Shown here piece after piece: positions 26,988-35,267 of a DNA stretch of 64,000 nucleotides. The stretch spans positions 12,214 through 76,213 of the forward strand of contig JANNBM010000021.1 of assembly GCA_031385445.1 (NCBI GenBank), written 5' to 3'. This stretch comes from CAIYZT01 sp031385445 (GTDB lineage: Bacteria; Pseudomonadota; Alphaproteobacteria; Rhodobacterales; Rhodobacteraceae). The translations under genes were made by a program, and so were the position numbers. The stretch's first letter is position 1. Every line of letters starts with the position of its first letter. The notes under the pieces are model-generated. The model ran no database searches. It was given only the letters and a program-made list of their open reading frames with translations, and was not told the DNA's origin.

Positions 26988-27161
26988 ATGCGCTGGTTTA
27001 TCCGCATGGCGCAGTGGGCGCGCCATCCGCCGCCGATGTGGAAGGTGAAGCTGGTTTTTGGCGTGGTTTTGGTTTGCCTGGTGATTTATGGGATTGAACT
27101 GATCTGGGGTTGGCCCGAATTCTTGACGCTGAACCGGATACCGCGAGGGATCAAACCTTAA
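26988..27161 (+). CDS. Small single-pass membrane protein
   Basis: A 57-codon open frame 15 bases after hpt, preceded by GCGGGGACTAGGGCG. The peptide starts MRWFIRMAQWARHPPPMW, has one hydrophobic helix at about 21-41 (VKLVFGVVLVCLVIYGIEL), and ends EFLTLNRIPRGIKP. The basic N-terminus and Trp belts at both helix ends suit an inner-membrane protein with a cytoplasmic N-terminus. Position between hpt and a membrane-anchored cytochrome c, same strand, suggests one transcript. Function unknown. Confidence 0.7.
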   Translation: MRWFIRMAQWARHPPPMWKVKLVFGVVLVCLVIYGIELIWGWPEFLTLNRIPRGIKP

Positions 27162-27203
27162 GATCGCGCGCAAATTTGGCTGAGATAGAGGGATGGTTAA
27201 GCG

Positions 27204-28097
27204 ATGCAAAAGCTGTTCAAGATTGTCGCCGTGCTTGGGGTTTTGGGGCTCGCCCTGTTTTTCGCGGTCACCCAGCCGCGCCCGACAGCGGCGGCTGCGG
27301 TTGCCGGTTTGACAGGGGATACGGCGCGCGGGCAGATGGTGTTTACCGCCGCCGGATGCGCTTCGTGCCACATGGCGCCCGATGCGACGGGAGAGGCGCA
27401 ACTGATTCTGGCGGGCGGGCAAAAATTCGCCTCGCCTTTCGGCACGTTCCTTGCGCCCAATATCTCGCCCGATCCGGTGCAGGGCATTGGCGGCTGGAGT
27501 CTGGAGCAGTTTGCCGTGGCCGTGATGGACGGCATCTCGCCGCAGAACGAGCACTACTTTCCCGCCATGCCCTACACCGCCTATGGCAAGATGAAGCCGC
27601 AGGATATTGCCGATCTGAAGGCCTATATGGACGGCTTGCCCACCTCGAAGCGGGCCTCATTGCCGCATGAGGTTGGCTTTCCCTTTAACATCCGGCGCGC
27701 GCTTGGCGGTTGGAAATTCCTGTTCCAGTCGCGCGACTTTGTGGTGCAAGGCGATCTGTCGCCAGAGGCCGAGCGGGGACGCTATATCGCCGAAGCGATG
27801 AGCCATTGCGGCGAATGTCATACGCCGCGCAACATCCTTGGCGGCCTGAAAACCGCGAAATGGCTGGCAGGGGCGCCAAATCCGTCGGGTCCGGGGAAGA
27901 TTCCCGGCATCGCGCCCGGCCTTTTGGACTGGAGCGAGGATGACATCTTTGCCTATCTGACCACCGGCTTCACCCCCGATTTTGACACCGTTGGCGGGCA
28001 TATGACCCATGTGGTTGATAACATGGCCAAACTGCCGGTGGCCGACGTGCGCGCCGTGGTGGCTTACCTCAAAGCGGTCCCGGCGCAGACACCCTGA
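27204..28097 (+). CDS. Di-haem cytochrome c
   Basis: A 297-residue periplasmic electron carrier. An uncleaved or weakly cleaved N-terminal helix (about 5-22, IVAVLGVLGLALFFAV) is followed by two c-type haem sites, Cys52-A-S-Cys55-His56 and Cys202-G-E-Cys205-His206. The domains resemble the cytochrome subunits of alcohol, gluconate or aldehyde dehydrogenases (FLAPNISPDP, YFPAMPYTAYGKMK). Those have three haems, while only two are visible here. No dehydrogenase subunit is next to it, so its partner is unknown. A terminator overlaps its stop codon. Confidence 0.9.
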   Translation: MQKLFKIVAVLGVLGLALFFAVTQPRPTAAAAVAGLTGDTARGQMVFTAAGCASCHMAPDATGEAQLILAGGQKFASPFGTFLAPNISPDPVQGIGGWSLEQFAVAVMDGISPQNEHYFPAMPYTAYGKMKPQDIADLKAYMDGLPTSKRASLPHEVGFPFNIRRALGGWKFLFQSRDFVVQGDLSPEAERGRYIAEAMSHCGECHTPRNILGGLKTAKWLAGAPNPSGPGKIPGIAPGLLDWSEDDIFAYLTTGFTPDFDTVGGHMTHVVDNMAKLPVADVRAVVAYLKAVPAQTP

Positions 28098-28113
28098 TCA
28101 GCGATCAGTTTTT
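28094..28113 (+). terminator. Terminator overlapping the cytochrome c stop codon
   Basis: CTGATC, a three-base loop and GATCAG form a six-pair hairpin directly followed by five T. The stop TGA of the cytochrome gene lies inside the left arm, and the T run reaches into the 3' end of convergent lipA. Confidence 0.7.
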
Positions 28114-29055
28114 GGCGAACTTTGCCATCCGCGCCGCGCGCAGACGGGCGAAATCTTCCCCGGCATGATAACTTGACCGGGTCAAAGGCGTGGCCGACAC
28201 CATCAAAAACCCCTTGCCGAAGGCCGCGCGTTCATAATCGGCAAACTCGTCCGGATGCACGAAACGGTCGACGCGGTGATGCTTTGGCGAGGGTTGCAGA
28301 TACTGCCCGATGGTCAGAAAATCGACATCCGCCGCGCGCAGATCGTCCATCACCTGCAAAACCGACTGCCGATCTTCGCCGAGGCCCACCATGATCCCCG
28401 ATTTGGTGAACACGGTCGGGTCGATCTCTTTGGCGCGCTGCAGGATGCGCAGCGAATGGAAATACCGCGCGCCGGGGCGCACCGTGGGATAAAGATGCGG
28501 CACGGTTTCCAGATTGTGGTTCAACACATCGGGGCGCGCCGTGATCACCGCTTCCAGCGCTTCGGGCCCGCATTTCAAAAAGTCGGGCGTCAGCACTTCG
28601 ATGGTGGTTTTGGGCGCGCGGTGGCGGATCGCGCGGATGGTCTGGGCAAAATGATCCGCCCCGCCGTCCGCCAGATCATCGCGGTCCACCGAGGTGACGA
28701 CCACATGGTTCAACCCCAGTTCGGCCACGGCATGGGCGACACGGCCCGGCTCAAACGCATCCAGCGCGCCCGGCTTTCCGGTGGCGATGTTGCAAAACGA
28801 GCAGCCCCGCGTGCAAATCTCGCCCATGATCATCATGGTCGCGTGCCCCTGGCTCCAGCATTCGCCGACATTGGGACAGCCCGCCTCTTCGCAGACCGTC
28901 ACCAGCTTTTTATCGCGCAAGATGTCTCGGGTTTTCTTGTAGCCTTCGGAGGTCGGCGCCTTGACGCGGATCCAATCGGGCTTTTTGGGTTGCGCATTGT
29001 CAGGCTTGTGCGCCTTTTCGGGATGACGCTCTTCGGGCAACTTGAGGTCGCGCAC
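28105..29055 (-). CDS. lipA: Lipoyl synthase
   Basis: A radical SAM enzyme of about 316 residues inserting two sulfurs into octanoylated lipoyl domains. The auxiliary cluster ligands are Cys55, Cys60 and Cys66 (CEEAGCPNVGEC); the radical SAM cluster is Cys81/85/88 (CTRGCSFC); the serine ligand is in RSSYHAG near the end. I start at a GTG giving MRDLKLPEERHPEKAH, as in family members, with GGGGA before it. An in-frame ATG at 29091 would add 12 residues and has a weaker ribosome site. Confidence 0.96.
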   Translation of the reverse strand: MRDLKLPEERHPEKAHKPDNAQPKKPDWIRVKAPTSEGYKKTRDILRDKKLVTVCEEAGCPNVGECWSQGHATMMIMGEICTRGCSFCNIATGKPGALDAFEPGRVAHAVAELGLNHVVVTSVDRDDLADGGADHFAQTIRAIRHRAPKTTIEVLTPDFLKCGPEALEAVITARPDVLNHNLETVPHLYPTVRPGARYFHSLRILQRAKEIDPTVFTKSGIMVGLGEDRQSVLQVMDDLRAADVDFLTIGQYLQPSPKHHRVDRFVHPDEFADYERAAFGKGFLMVSATPLTRSSYHAGEDFARLRAARMAKFAKN

Positions 29056-29209
29056 TGATTTTTCCCCATGACTTAAGCTTGTGCCCGTCATAGTCTGATC
29101 GGGCCATCATGGCAATGTCGCAAGCGTTGCGGCTGGAACATGGGGCTTTGCGTTCGGGACAAGGCTGCTCGAAAACAGGCGGCCGCCCACAGGGATAACA
29201 GGAGTGAAC

Positions 29210-29863
29210 ATGTCAAAGAAGTTAATCGCCGAAGCCATCGGCACCTTTACATTGGTCTTTCTGGGCTGCGCGACAGCGCTGTTCATGGCCGCTGGGCAAG
29301 GCGAGGCGGCGCGTCTGGTCGCCATCTCGATGGCCTTTGGTTTGACCGTGGTGGCCATGGCATACGGCATCGGCCCGATTTCGGGCGCCCATCTTAATCC
29401 GGCGGTGTCGCTGGGCGCGTTTCTGGCGGGCCGCATCTCGATGAGCGATATGATCGGCTATTGGATCGCGCAGATCGTTGGCGGCCTGATCGCCGCGTTG
29501 GTTTTGATGGCGATGGGGGCCGCGCCGGGGGCCGCTTCAACCACCGTTGGGATCATGGGCACCACTGGCGCTTTGATCTTTGAATTCGTGGCGACCTTCT
29601 TGTTTGTCACGGTCATCCTTGGGGCAACCCAAACCAATGGCGGGGCGGGAAATGTTGCGGGTCTGGTCATCGGCCTGACGCTGGTGCTGATCCACCTTGC
29701 CGGCATTCAGGTTTCGGGTGCTTCGGTGAACCCGGCGCGTTCGATTGCCACAAACGTGTTTGATGCCGCGGCTTTGTCGCAGTTGTGGATCTATATCGTG
29801 GCACCGCTTGCGGGCGGCGCGGTGGCGGGTTTGCTGCACAAGGCTGGCGTGACGTCGGCCTGA
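29210..29863 (+). CDS. aqpZ: Aquaporin Z-type water channel
   Basis: A 217-residue inner-membrane channel with six helices and two half-helices carrying HLNPAVS and SVNPARS. Selectivity-filter positions match AqpZ: a Phe in MAFGLTVV, a His in LVLIHLAGI and the Arg after the second NPA. This points to water rather than glycerol transport. The start ATG (MSKKLIAEAIGTF) lies five bases after GGAG; a GTG two codons earlier is less likely. A strong terminator follows within 30 bases. Confidence 0.93.
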   Translation: MSKKLIAEAIGTFTLVFLGCATALFMAAGQGEAARLVAISMAFGLTVVAMAYGIGPISGAHLNPAVSLGAFLAGRISMSDMIGYWIAQIVGGLIAALVLMAMGAAPGAASTTVGIMGTTGALIFEFVATFLFVTVILGATQTNGGAGNVAGLVIGLTLVLIHLAGIQVSGASVNPARSIATNVFDAAALSQLWIYIVAPLAGGAVAGLLHKAGVTSA

Positions 29864-29889
29864 AAGGTTGGGTTTTCCCAGAAAAAGGC

Positions 29890-29919
29890 GGGCAACGGGG
29901 AACCGTTGCCCATTTTTTT
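29890..29919 (+). terminator. Rho-independent terminator of aqpZ
   Basis: GGGCAACGG, loop GGAA, CCGTTGCCC, then A and seven T. It is a perfect nine-pair stem. Its T run touches the 3' end of the convergent DUF6456 gene. Confidence 0.93.
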
Positions 29920-31064
29920 CAGCCGATCAACGGACCCGAACGACCGTAGGTTTCGTCATAGTGCCGCCGAAGGCGCTGCAGCGCGATGCGCAGCACGATT
30001 TTACCCGAGCGCGCGGCCCAGCCCATGCGCCGCTCGGCCGTTTCCACCCCTTCCAGAAAACAGCACACCCGCAGCGCCACATCGCCAAGTCCAGGCCCCA
30101 GATCGCGCAGCGCCACCGCAACCCGGTCGCGCGCCGCACTTGGCCCCTCGGCCAGACCGGACTCGCTTTTGAAGCCGCCCCGGTCGCCCGAGGTCAAAAA
30201 CCGCTCCCAATTCTGCGCCACGCGCGGACCCATTTGCGCCAACTCGAAGTCTTCGCGCAACCGTTCGGCCGCATCGACAAGATCGGCGTCCAGAAACAGC
30301 TTTCCGTCCTTTTCGCGCCGCCGTCCCAATACCGCGACCGGGCTTTCCGCCAGATTGTACCGCACCCGCCGCGGCCCGCCCTCTTCGGGAACCTCCCGCT
30401 CAGCCCACTCGCGGTGCTGGCCCGCGAAAGCGCCCTGCGATTCGGCAAATCCCGGATCGGTGCCATCCTCTTGCAGCATCCGGCGCAATGCAGCGCGACC
30501 CGTGCCCGACAGATCATAGGTCGCGATCCGCCCTTGCTTGCGGCAGGTCAGCCAGTCCTTCAGCAAAAACGCCTGCGCCACACCCCGGTCCATCACCGCC
30601 GTGCGGGCCGACTTTCCATCCGGAAATTCGCGCAGGATCACCGCTTTTTCCATATCCGCCGCGATGGCGAGCACCGCGCCGGGTTCCGCAAGTCTGCGCA
30701 GCACGCGGCGGGCTTCGTTCGCGATGGTGGCCTCATCAACCGGCAGGGTGGAATGGCGCAAAGGGGCGGACATAAGATCAGGTTCCTTCTTTGGATCGGG
30801 GGCAGTGGGGACAGGCGGCAATAGATCGGCCGAAAAAACGATCGAGGACGTATAGGCCAACGCGCTCAGCGCTTCGTCCATCAGCGGATCATCGCGCCGG
30901 TTTTCATAGCGGCGCACTTTGCGCAGAACGGTCGAAGCATGACAGCCCTCACGCCGCGCAAGTTCGCGAAACGAGATGCCCACTTCGGTGTGATCAAGAT
31001 AGAGCCGGACGGTTTCCGGCAGCCAGACGGGCAAGGCGACAACAGGTTTCAGCTCTTGGGTCAT
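29919..31064 (-). CDS. DUF6456 helix-turn-helix protein
   Basis: About 381 residues from MTQELKPVVALP, with AAAAGGA upstream. The N-terminal part has a Fis/resolvase-like helix-turn-helix at about 28-52 (GISFRELARREGCHASTVLRK). A linker rich in Pro and Ala follows. The C-terminal part (about 225-370) has the DUF6456 pattern: FAESQGAFAGQHREW, ESPVAVLGRRREKDG, FLDADLVDAAERLREDFELA and GLGDVALRVCCFLEG. The DNA-binding N-terminus suggests a regulator; alphaproteobacterial members are little studied. It lies divergent from DUF6477 over an AT-rich 200-base region. Confidence 0.8.
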   Translation of the reverse strand: MTQELKPVVALPVWLPETVRLYLDHTEVGISFRELARREGCHASTVLRKVRRYENRRDDPLMDEALSALAYTSSIVFSADLLPPVPTAPDPKKEPDLMSAPLRHSTLPVDEATIANEARRVLRRLAEPGAVLAIAADMEKAVILREFPDGKSARTAVMDRGVAQAFLLKDWLTCRKQGRIATYDLSGTGRAALRRMLQEDGTDPGFAESQGAFAGQHREWAEREVPEEGGPRRVRYNLAESPVAVLGRRREKDGKLFLDADLVDAAERLREDFELAQMGPRVAQNWERFLTSGDRGGFKSESGLAEGPSAARDRVAVALRDLGPGLGDVALRVCCFLEGVETAERRMGWAARSGKIVLRIALQRLRRHYDETYGRSGPLIG

Positions 31065-31265
31065 AGTCCTTTTGGTCCACCGGGGCCGCAAATGTCGATT
31101 GCAACCCTGAGTGGCATTCCTTTCTCGTTTATTAATTTCACGTACTGTTGCGATAATTCGACTAAATTCTTAATCTTTTCGTTAAGAAGCGCGCGATCAA
31201 AATGGACAAAATGCAACGGGGGGTTGCAGTGGTGCAGCATGGATCACCCAGAATCGGAGTGAGCC

Positions 31266-31550
31266 ATGACAGATATTCAAACCTTGATCGCCAATCTTCG
31301 CCGTCCGCGCCTTCTGATCCGCGCGGCCCGCTTCGGCCTTGCCGACTATCGCCGCGAGCGCGATCTGCGCCGATTGATTGGGAATTCGGCCACACCAGAC
31401 GTCGCGGTAAAGCGGCTGATGTCGCAAGAGGAACAGCTGGAGGAGGACCGCCGCGCGGGGGAAGCGTCGTATTCGGTGACGCATCACATCGAAATTCTGA
31501 TCGCACTGATCAGCGAGACGCGGCTGCTGCCGCATCGTTTCGCAAACTGA
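31266..31550 (+). CDS. DUF6477 family small protein
   Basis: A 94-residue protein, MTDIQTLIANLRRPRLLIRA, highly basic in its first half (FGLADYRRERDLRRLIG) with an acidic middle (SQEEQLEEDRRAGE), mostly helical, no membrane segment. It resembles a small family found in Rhodobacterales (DUF6477) of unknown function. GGAGTGAGCC precedes the ATG. Facing it from upstream is the DUF6456 regulator; the intervening AT-rich DNA probably holds both promoters. Confidence 0.72.
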   Translation: MTDIQTLIANLRRPRLLIRAARFGLADYRRERDLRRLIGNSATPDVAVKRLMSQEEQLEEDRRAGEASYSVTHHIEILIALISETRLLPHRFAN

Positions 31551-31558
31551 AACAGTTA

Positions 31559-31583
31559 AACCCGAAAGCGGTGCTTTCGGGTT
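31559..31583. terminator. Terminator-like hairpin between DUF6477 and the MttB-family gene
   Basis: AACCCGAAAGC, loop GGT, GCTTTCGGGTT: a perfect eleven-pair stem between convergent genes. The T run is poor on the plus strand and short on the minus strand, so its efficiency is uncertain. Confidence 0.65.
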
Positions 31584-31607
31584 CTGGTTCTGTGATTTTC
31601 AAGAATA

Positions 31608-33152
31608 TCAGACGAAGGCGTCGGGCATTTCAGCTTTGCGTTTGGCCACGAACGCCTCCAGCTCTTCTTGCTTTGCGATGTCCAGATCGGGGGCCTGATA
31701 ATCCCCGAGCATCTTTTTGACCCGCAGATTGGCAAGGGTCTGCGTGTCACGCGCGCCTTCTTCGGCCCAGGTTTCAAAGGGCTTGTAGTCCAACAGGTCA
31801 GACCGCCAGAACGCCGACTTGAAATTCGCCTGCGTATGCTCGCAGCCAAGGTAATGACCGCCCGGACCAACCTCGCGGATCGCATCCATCGCCTGACCAT
31901 TGGTATCCATGATGATGCCTTGGGCCAGATGGTGCAGCGTGCCCAACTGGTCCGCGTCCATCACGTATTTCTCGTAAGAGCTGACCAGCCCGCCTTCAAG
32001 CCAGCCGCAAGCGTGCAGCATAAAGTTAACGCCGGACAGAAGCGCCATGTTCAGGCTGTTGGCCGTCTCGTAAGCGGCCTGCGCATCGGGCAGCTTTGAT
32101 CCGCAGAACGATCCGCCGGACCGGTAAGGCAGCCCCAGGCGCCGCGCCAGCTGCCCCGCGCCATAGGTGATGTGGCTGGCCTCGGGCGTGCCAAAGGTCG
32201 GCGCGCCAGAGTTCATGTCGATCGACGTGACGAAGGCGCCAAAAATCACCGGCGCGCCCTTGCGCACCAACTGGCTATAGGCGACGCCGGCCAGGACCTC
32301 GGCCAGAACCTGTGTCAAGGTGCCCGCCACTGTCACCGGCGCCATCGCCCCGCCAACGATGAAGGGCGAGATAATCGCGGCCTGCCCCGCCTTGGCGTAA
32401 ACCTCCAGCGCGCCCATCATGATACTGTCAAACGTCATCGGCGAGTTGATGTTGATCAGGCTGGTCATCACGGTGTTCTGGTCAACGAAGTCGTCACCGA
32501 ACAGGATTTTCGACATCGCAACCGAATCTGCGGCGCGGCTGGGTTCGGTGACAGACCCCATATAGGGTTTGTCCGACAGCGTCATATGCGCCATCAGCAT
32601 GTCAAGATGCCGCTTGTTCACCGGCACATCTGTAGGCTCGCAGACCGTGCCGCCCGAATGATGCAGCCATTTGGACATATAGCCCAGCTTCACGAATTTC
32701 TGGAAGTCGTCCAGCGTGGCATAGCGTCGCCCGCCCTCCATATCGCGCACGAAGGGGGGGCCGTACACCGGGGCGAGCACCAGATTGCGCCCGCCGATAT
32801 CGACATTGCGGTCGGGATTGCGGGCATGCTGGGTAAAGGTTTTGGGCGCATGGGCGCAAAGCGCGCGGGCCAGTCCGCGCGGGATATGCACCCGCTCGCC
32901 GCGCACATCAGCCCCCGCCGCCCGCCAAAGCGCAAGGCCCTCGGGGTTTTCCAGAAAGTTCACGCCGATCTCTTCCAAAATCGTCTCGGCGTTGTATTCG
33001 ATGATCTGCAAGGCTTCTTCATTCAGAATCTCGAAATTCGGAATGTTGCGCTGAATGAATTTCGCGGTGTCGAACGACACGGCAGAGCGTTCCGCCCGGC
33101 GCGTTGCCCCGCCGCCGCCGCGCACCCGGCGCACTGGTTCTTGATCGCTCAT
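31608..33152 (-). CDS. MttB-superfamily methyltransferase, non-pyrrolysine type
   Basis: A 514-residue TIM-barrel protein of the trimethylamine methyltransferase superfamily. The frame has no internal amber codon, so it is a non-pyrrolysine member. Those characterised demethylate glycine betaine, proline betaine, carnitine or similar quaternary amines onto a corrinoid protein. Recognisable parts are RVHIPRGLARALCAHAPKTF, MTFDSIMMGALEVYAKAGQA and GGHYLGCEHTQANF. GGAGG lies before MSDQEPVRR. Roseobacter-type genomes carry many copies. No corrinoid protein or activase gene lies beside it; the upstream neighbour is divergent guaA. Substrate unknown. Confidence 0.87.
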   Translation of the reverse strand: MSDQEPVRRVRGGGGATRRAERSAVSFDTAKFIQRNIPNFEILNEEALQIIEYNAETILEEIGVNFLENPEGLALWRAAGADVRGERVHIPRGLARALCAHAPKTFTQHARNPDRNVDIGGRNLVLAPVYGPPFVRDMEGGRRYATLDDFQKFVKLGYMSKWLHHSGGTVCEPTDVPVNKRHLDMLMAHMTLSDKPYMGSVTEPSRAADSVAMSKILFGDDFVDQNTVMTSLININSPMTFDSIMMGALEVYAKAGQAAIISPFIVGGAMAPVTVAGTLTQVLAEVLAGVAYSQLVRKGAPVIFGAFVTSIDMNSGAPTFGTPEASHITYGAGQLARRLGLPYRSGGSFCGSKLPDAQAAYETANSLNMALLSGVNFMLHACGWLEGGLVSSYEKYVMDADQLGTLHHLAQGIIMDTNGQAMDAIREVGPGGHYLGCEHTQANFKSAFWRSDLLDYKPFETWAEEGARDTQTLANLRVKKMLGDYQAPDLDIAKQEELEAFVAKRKAEMPDAFV

Positions 33153-33339
33153 GGAAGCCTCCGAAAGGGTGTTTTCATGCTTATGCCCCGCGCCGCCGTT
33201 GAACCGACTAGGAAATACGCCGCATGAAGGCAAAAAACGACACGGAGCCCTTCAAAAAGCGACAGAAATTGCCAAGGGACGGGCGGCAAAACTTGGCTCC
33301 CCCTCTTGCGATTCCCCGCGCCAAAAGCTACCGCAAGTC

Positions 33340-34896
33340 ATGACACAGCATGACAAACTCCTTATCATCGATTTCGGCTCGCAGGTCACGCAGCTGATCG
33401 CGCGGCGCTTGCGCGAGCTGAACGTTTATTGCGAGATCCACCCGTATAACAAGATCGACGGGGCGGCCCTTGCCGCCTTTGCGCCCAAGGCGGTGATCCT
33501 TTCGGGCGGTCCGGCCTCGGTCTATTGGGACGGCGCGCCGATGCCGCCCGCGGGGCTGTTCGATCTGGGGGTGCCGGTGCTGGGCATCTGTTACGGCCAG
33601 CAGGTGATGATGCATGTGCTGGGCGGTCATGTTGAAGGCGGGCACGGCACCGCCGAATTTGGCCGCGCTTTTGTGACCCCGGCGGCACAAAGCTGCGCTT
33701 TGCTGGACGGCTGGTTTGCGCAGGGGGCCGAACAGGTCTGGATGTCGCATGGCGATCATGTCTCGCGCATCGCGCCGGGGTTCGAGGTGTTCGGCACGTC
33801 GCCCAACGCGCCCTTTGCCATCACCGCCGATCTGGCCCGCCACTTTTACGCCGTGCAATTTCACCCCGAAGTGCATCACACGCCAAAAGGGGCCAGGCTT
33901 TATGAGAATTTCGTGCGAATGGCGGGGTTTACCGGCGATTGGACGATGGACGCTTACCGCGACCAGGCCATCGCGGCGATCCGCGCGCAGGTGGGCGACA
34001 AGAAGGTCATCTGCGCTTTGTCGGGCGGCGTCGACAGTTCGGTCACCGCGCTTTTGATCCACGAGGCGGTCGGCGCGCAACTGACCTGTGTGTTCGTCGA
34101 TCACGGGCTGCTGCGGCTGGGCGAGGCCGAGCAGGTCGTCGCGATGTTCCGCGAGCATTACAATTTGAACCTGATCCACGCCGACGAATCTGCGCTGTTT
34201 CTGGGCCGGCTCGAAGGCGTTTCGGACCCTGAAACCAAACGCAAGATCATCGGCGGGCTGTTCATCGACGTGTTCCAGAAATATGCCAATGGCATTGAAG
34301 GCGCCGAGTTTCTAGCCCAAGGCACGCTGTACCCTGACGTTATCGAAAGCGTCAGCTTTTCGGGTGGCCCTTCGGTCACGATCAAATCGCACCACAATGT
34401 CGGCGGTTTGCCGGAAAAGATGGGGCTGAAGCTGGTCGAACCCTTGCGAGAGCTGTTCAAAGACGAAGTGCGCGCTTTGGGCCGCGAGCTTGGCCTGCCC
34501 GCAAGCTTTATCGGCCGTCACCCCTTCCCCGGCCCCGGCCTTGCCATCCGCTGCCCCGGCGAGATCACGGCGGAAAAGCTGGACATCTTGCGCCGCGCTG
34601 ATGCGGTTTACATCGATCAGATCCGCAAACATGGGCTTTACGACGAAATCTGGCAAGCCTTCGCCGCGATCCTGCCGATGAAAACCGTGGGCGTGATGGG
34701 CGACGGACGCACCTATGACTTCGCGCTGGCGCTGCGCGCGGTGACCTCGGTTGACGGGATGACGGCAGATTATTACCCCTTTACGCATGAATTTCTGGGC
34801 GAAACATCGACGCGGATTATCAACGAGGTTAAGGGCGTGAACCGCGTGTTTTATGATTGCACCTCAAAGCCGCCCGGGACAATTGAACTGGAATGA
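33340..34896 (+). CDS. guaA: GMP synthase (glutamine-hydrolysing)
   Basis: A 518-residue enzyme aminating XMP to GMP. The N-terminal glutaminase has its nucleophile in GICYGQQVMM and the His/Glu pair in VQFHPEVHHT. The ATP pyrophosphatase domain carries the P-loop ALSGGVDSSVTALL and the lid GHPFPGPGLAIR-like segment (RHPFPGPGLAIRCPGE). The C-terminal dimerisation domain ends SKPPGTIELE, exact for the family. Start at MTQHDKLLIIDFGSQ; upstream in-frame codons lack support and overlap the divergent MttB-family 5' region. Confidence 0.98.
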   Translation: MTQHDKLLIIDFGSQVTQLIARRLRELNVYCEIHPYNKIDGAALAAFAPKAVILSGGPASVYWDGAPMPPAGLFDLGVPVLGICYGQQVMMHVLGGHVEGGHGTAEFGRAFVTPAAQSCALLDGWFAQGAEQVWMSHGDHVSRIAPGFEVFGTSPNAPFAITADLARHFYAVQFHPEVHHTPKGARLYENFVRMAGFTGDWTMDAYRDQAIAAIRAQVGDKKVICALSGGVDSSVTALLIHEAVGAQLTCVFVDHGLLRLGEAEQVVAMFREHYNLNLIHADESALFLGRLEGVSDPETKRKIIGGLFIDVFQKYANGIEGAEFLAQGTLYPDVIESVSFSGGPSVTIKSHHNVGGLPEKMGLKLVEPLRELFKDEVRALGRELGLPASFIGRHPFPGPGLAIRCPGEITAEKLDILRRADAVYIDQIRKHGLYDEIWQAFAAILPMKTVGVMGDGRTYDFALALRAVTSVDGMTADYYPFTHEFLGETSTRIINEVKGVNRVFYDCTSKPPGTIELE

Positions 34897-34904
34897 AGAA
34901 CGAT

Positions 34905-34962
34905 TTTTCTGCGAAAAATCAAAGATTTGCCGGCATATATTCGCGTGAATTTTCGCAGAAAA
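34905..34962. repeat. Inverted repeat between guaA and the quinol-monooxygenase-like gene
   Basis: TTTTCTGCGAAAA (34905-34917) and its exact complement TTTTCGCAGAAAA (34950-34962) are separated by 32 bases. The left arm is itself nearly palindromic. AT-rich against a GC-rich background. It may be a weak terminator or a protein-binding site. Confidence 0.7.
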
Positions 34963-34987
34963 TTCGGGTCTGGTACAGAGGTTCAAA

Positions 34988-35266
34988 GTGATCCGTTTGC
35001 GTGGCCATCTTATGTGTCAGACCCTTGAAGAGGCGGCGGCGGTGCGTTGGCATGTCGCAGCCCATATCGCCGCCTCGCGCGCAGAGCCGGGGTGCCTCTC
35101 GTTTGATATCACCACCACGGACGATCCGCTGACCTTTGAGGTCATGGAAAGCTTCCGCACCCGGATGGATTTCGACGCCCATCAAACCCGCACCCGCGCC
35201 AGCCCCTGGTTCGATGCGACCCGCCAGATCACCCGCGATTTTCGCATCGAAGAGCTTCGGGATTAG
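34988..35266 (+). CDS. ABM-domain putative quinol monooxygenase
   Basis: A 92-residue protein starting with GTG (MIRLRGHLMCQ), preceded by AGAGG. The dimeric alpha/beta-barrel pattern is clear: HVAAHIAASRAEPGCLSFD, then a strand, FEVMESFRTRMDFDAHQ and a final helix. Relatives include YgiN quinol monooxygenase and antibiotic-synthesis monooxygenases; many have no proven activity. It is followed one base later by the MFS gene, so the two are co-transcribed. Confidence 0.82.
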   Translation: MIRLRGHLMCQTLEEAAAVRWHVAAHIAASRAEPGCLSFDITTTDDPLTFEVMESFRTRMDFDAHQTRTRASPWFDATRQITRDFRIEELRD

Positions 35267-35267
35267 C

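Noticed and set aside
26385..27554. 389-codon minus-strand frame opposite hpt and the cytochrome c gene
   Set aside because: Runs opposite three plausible genes, composition typical of an antisense artefact.
31170..31185. CtrA-like TTAA repeats between DUF6456 and DUF6477
   Set aside because: The spacing is eight bases, not the seven needed by the CtrA consensus.
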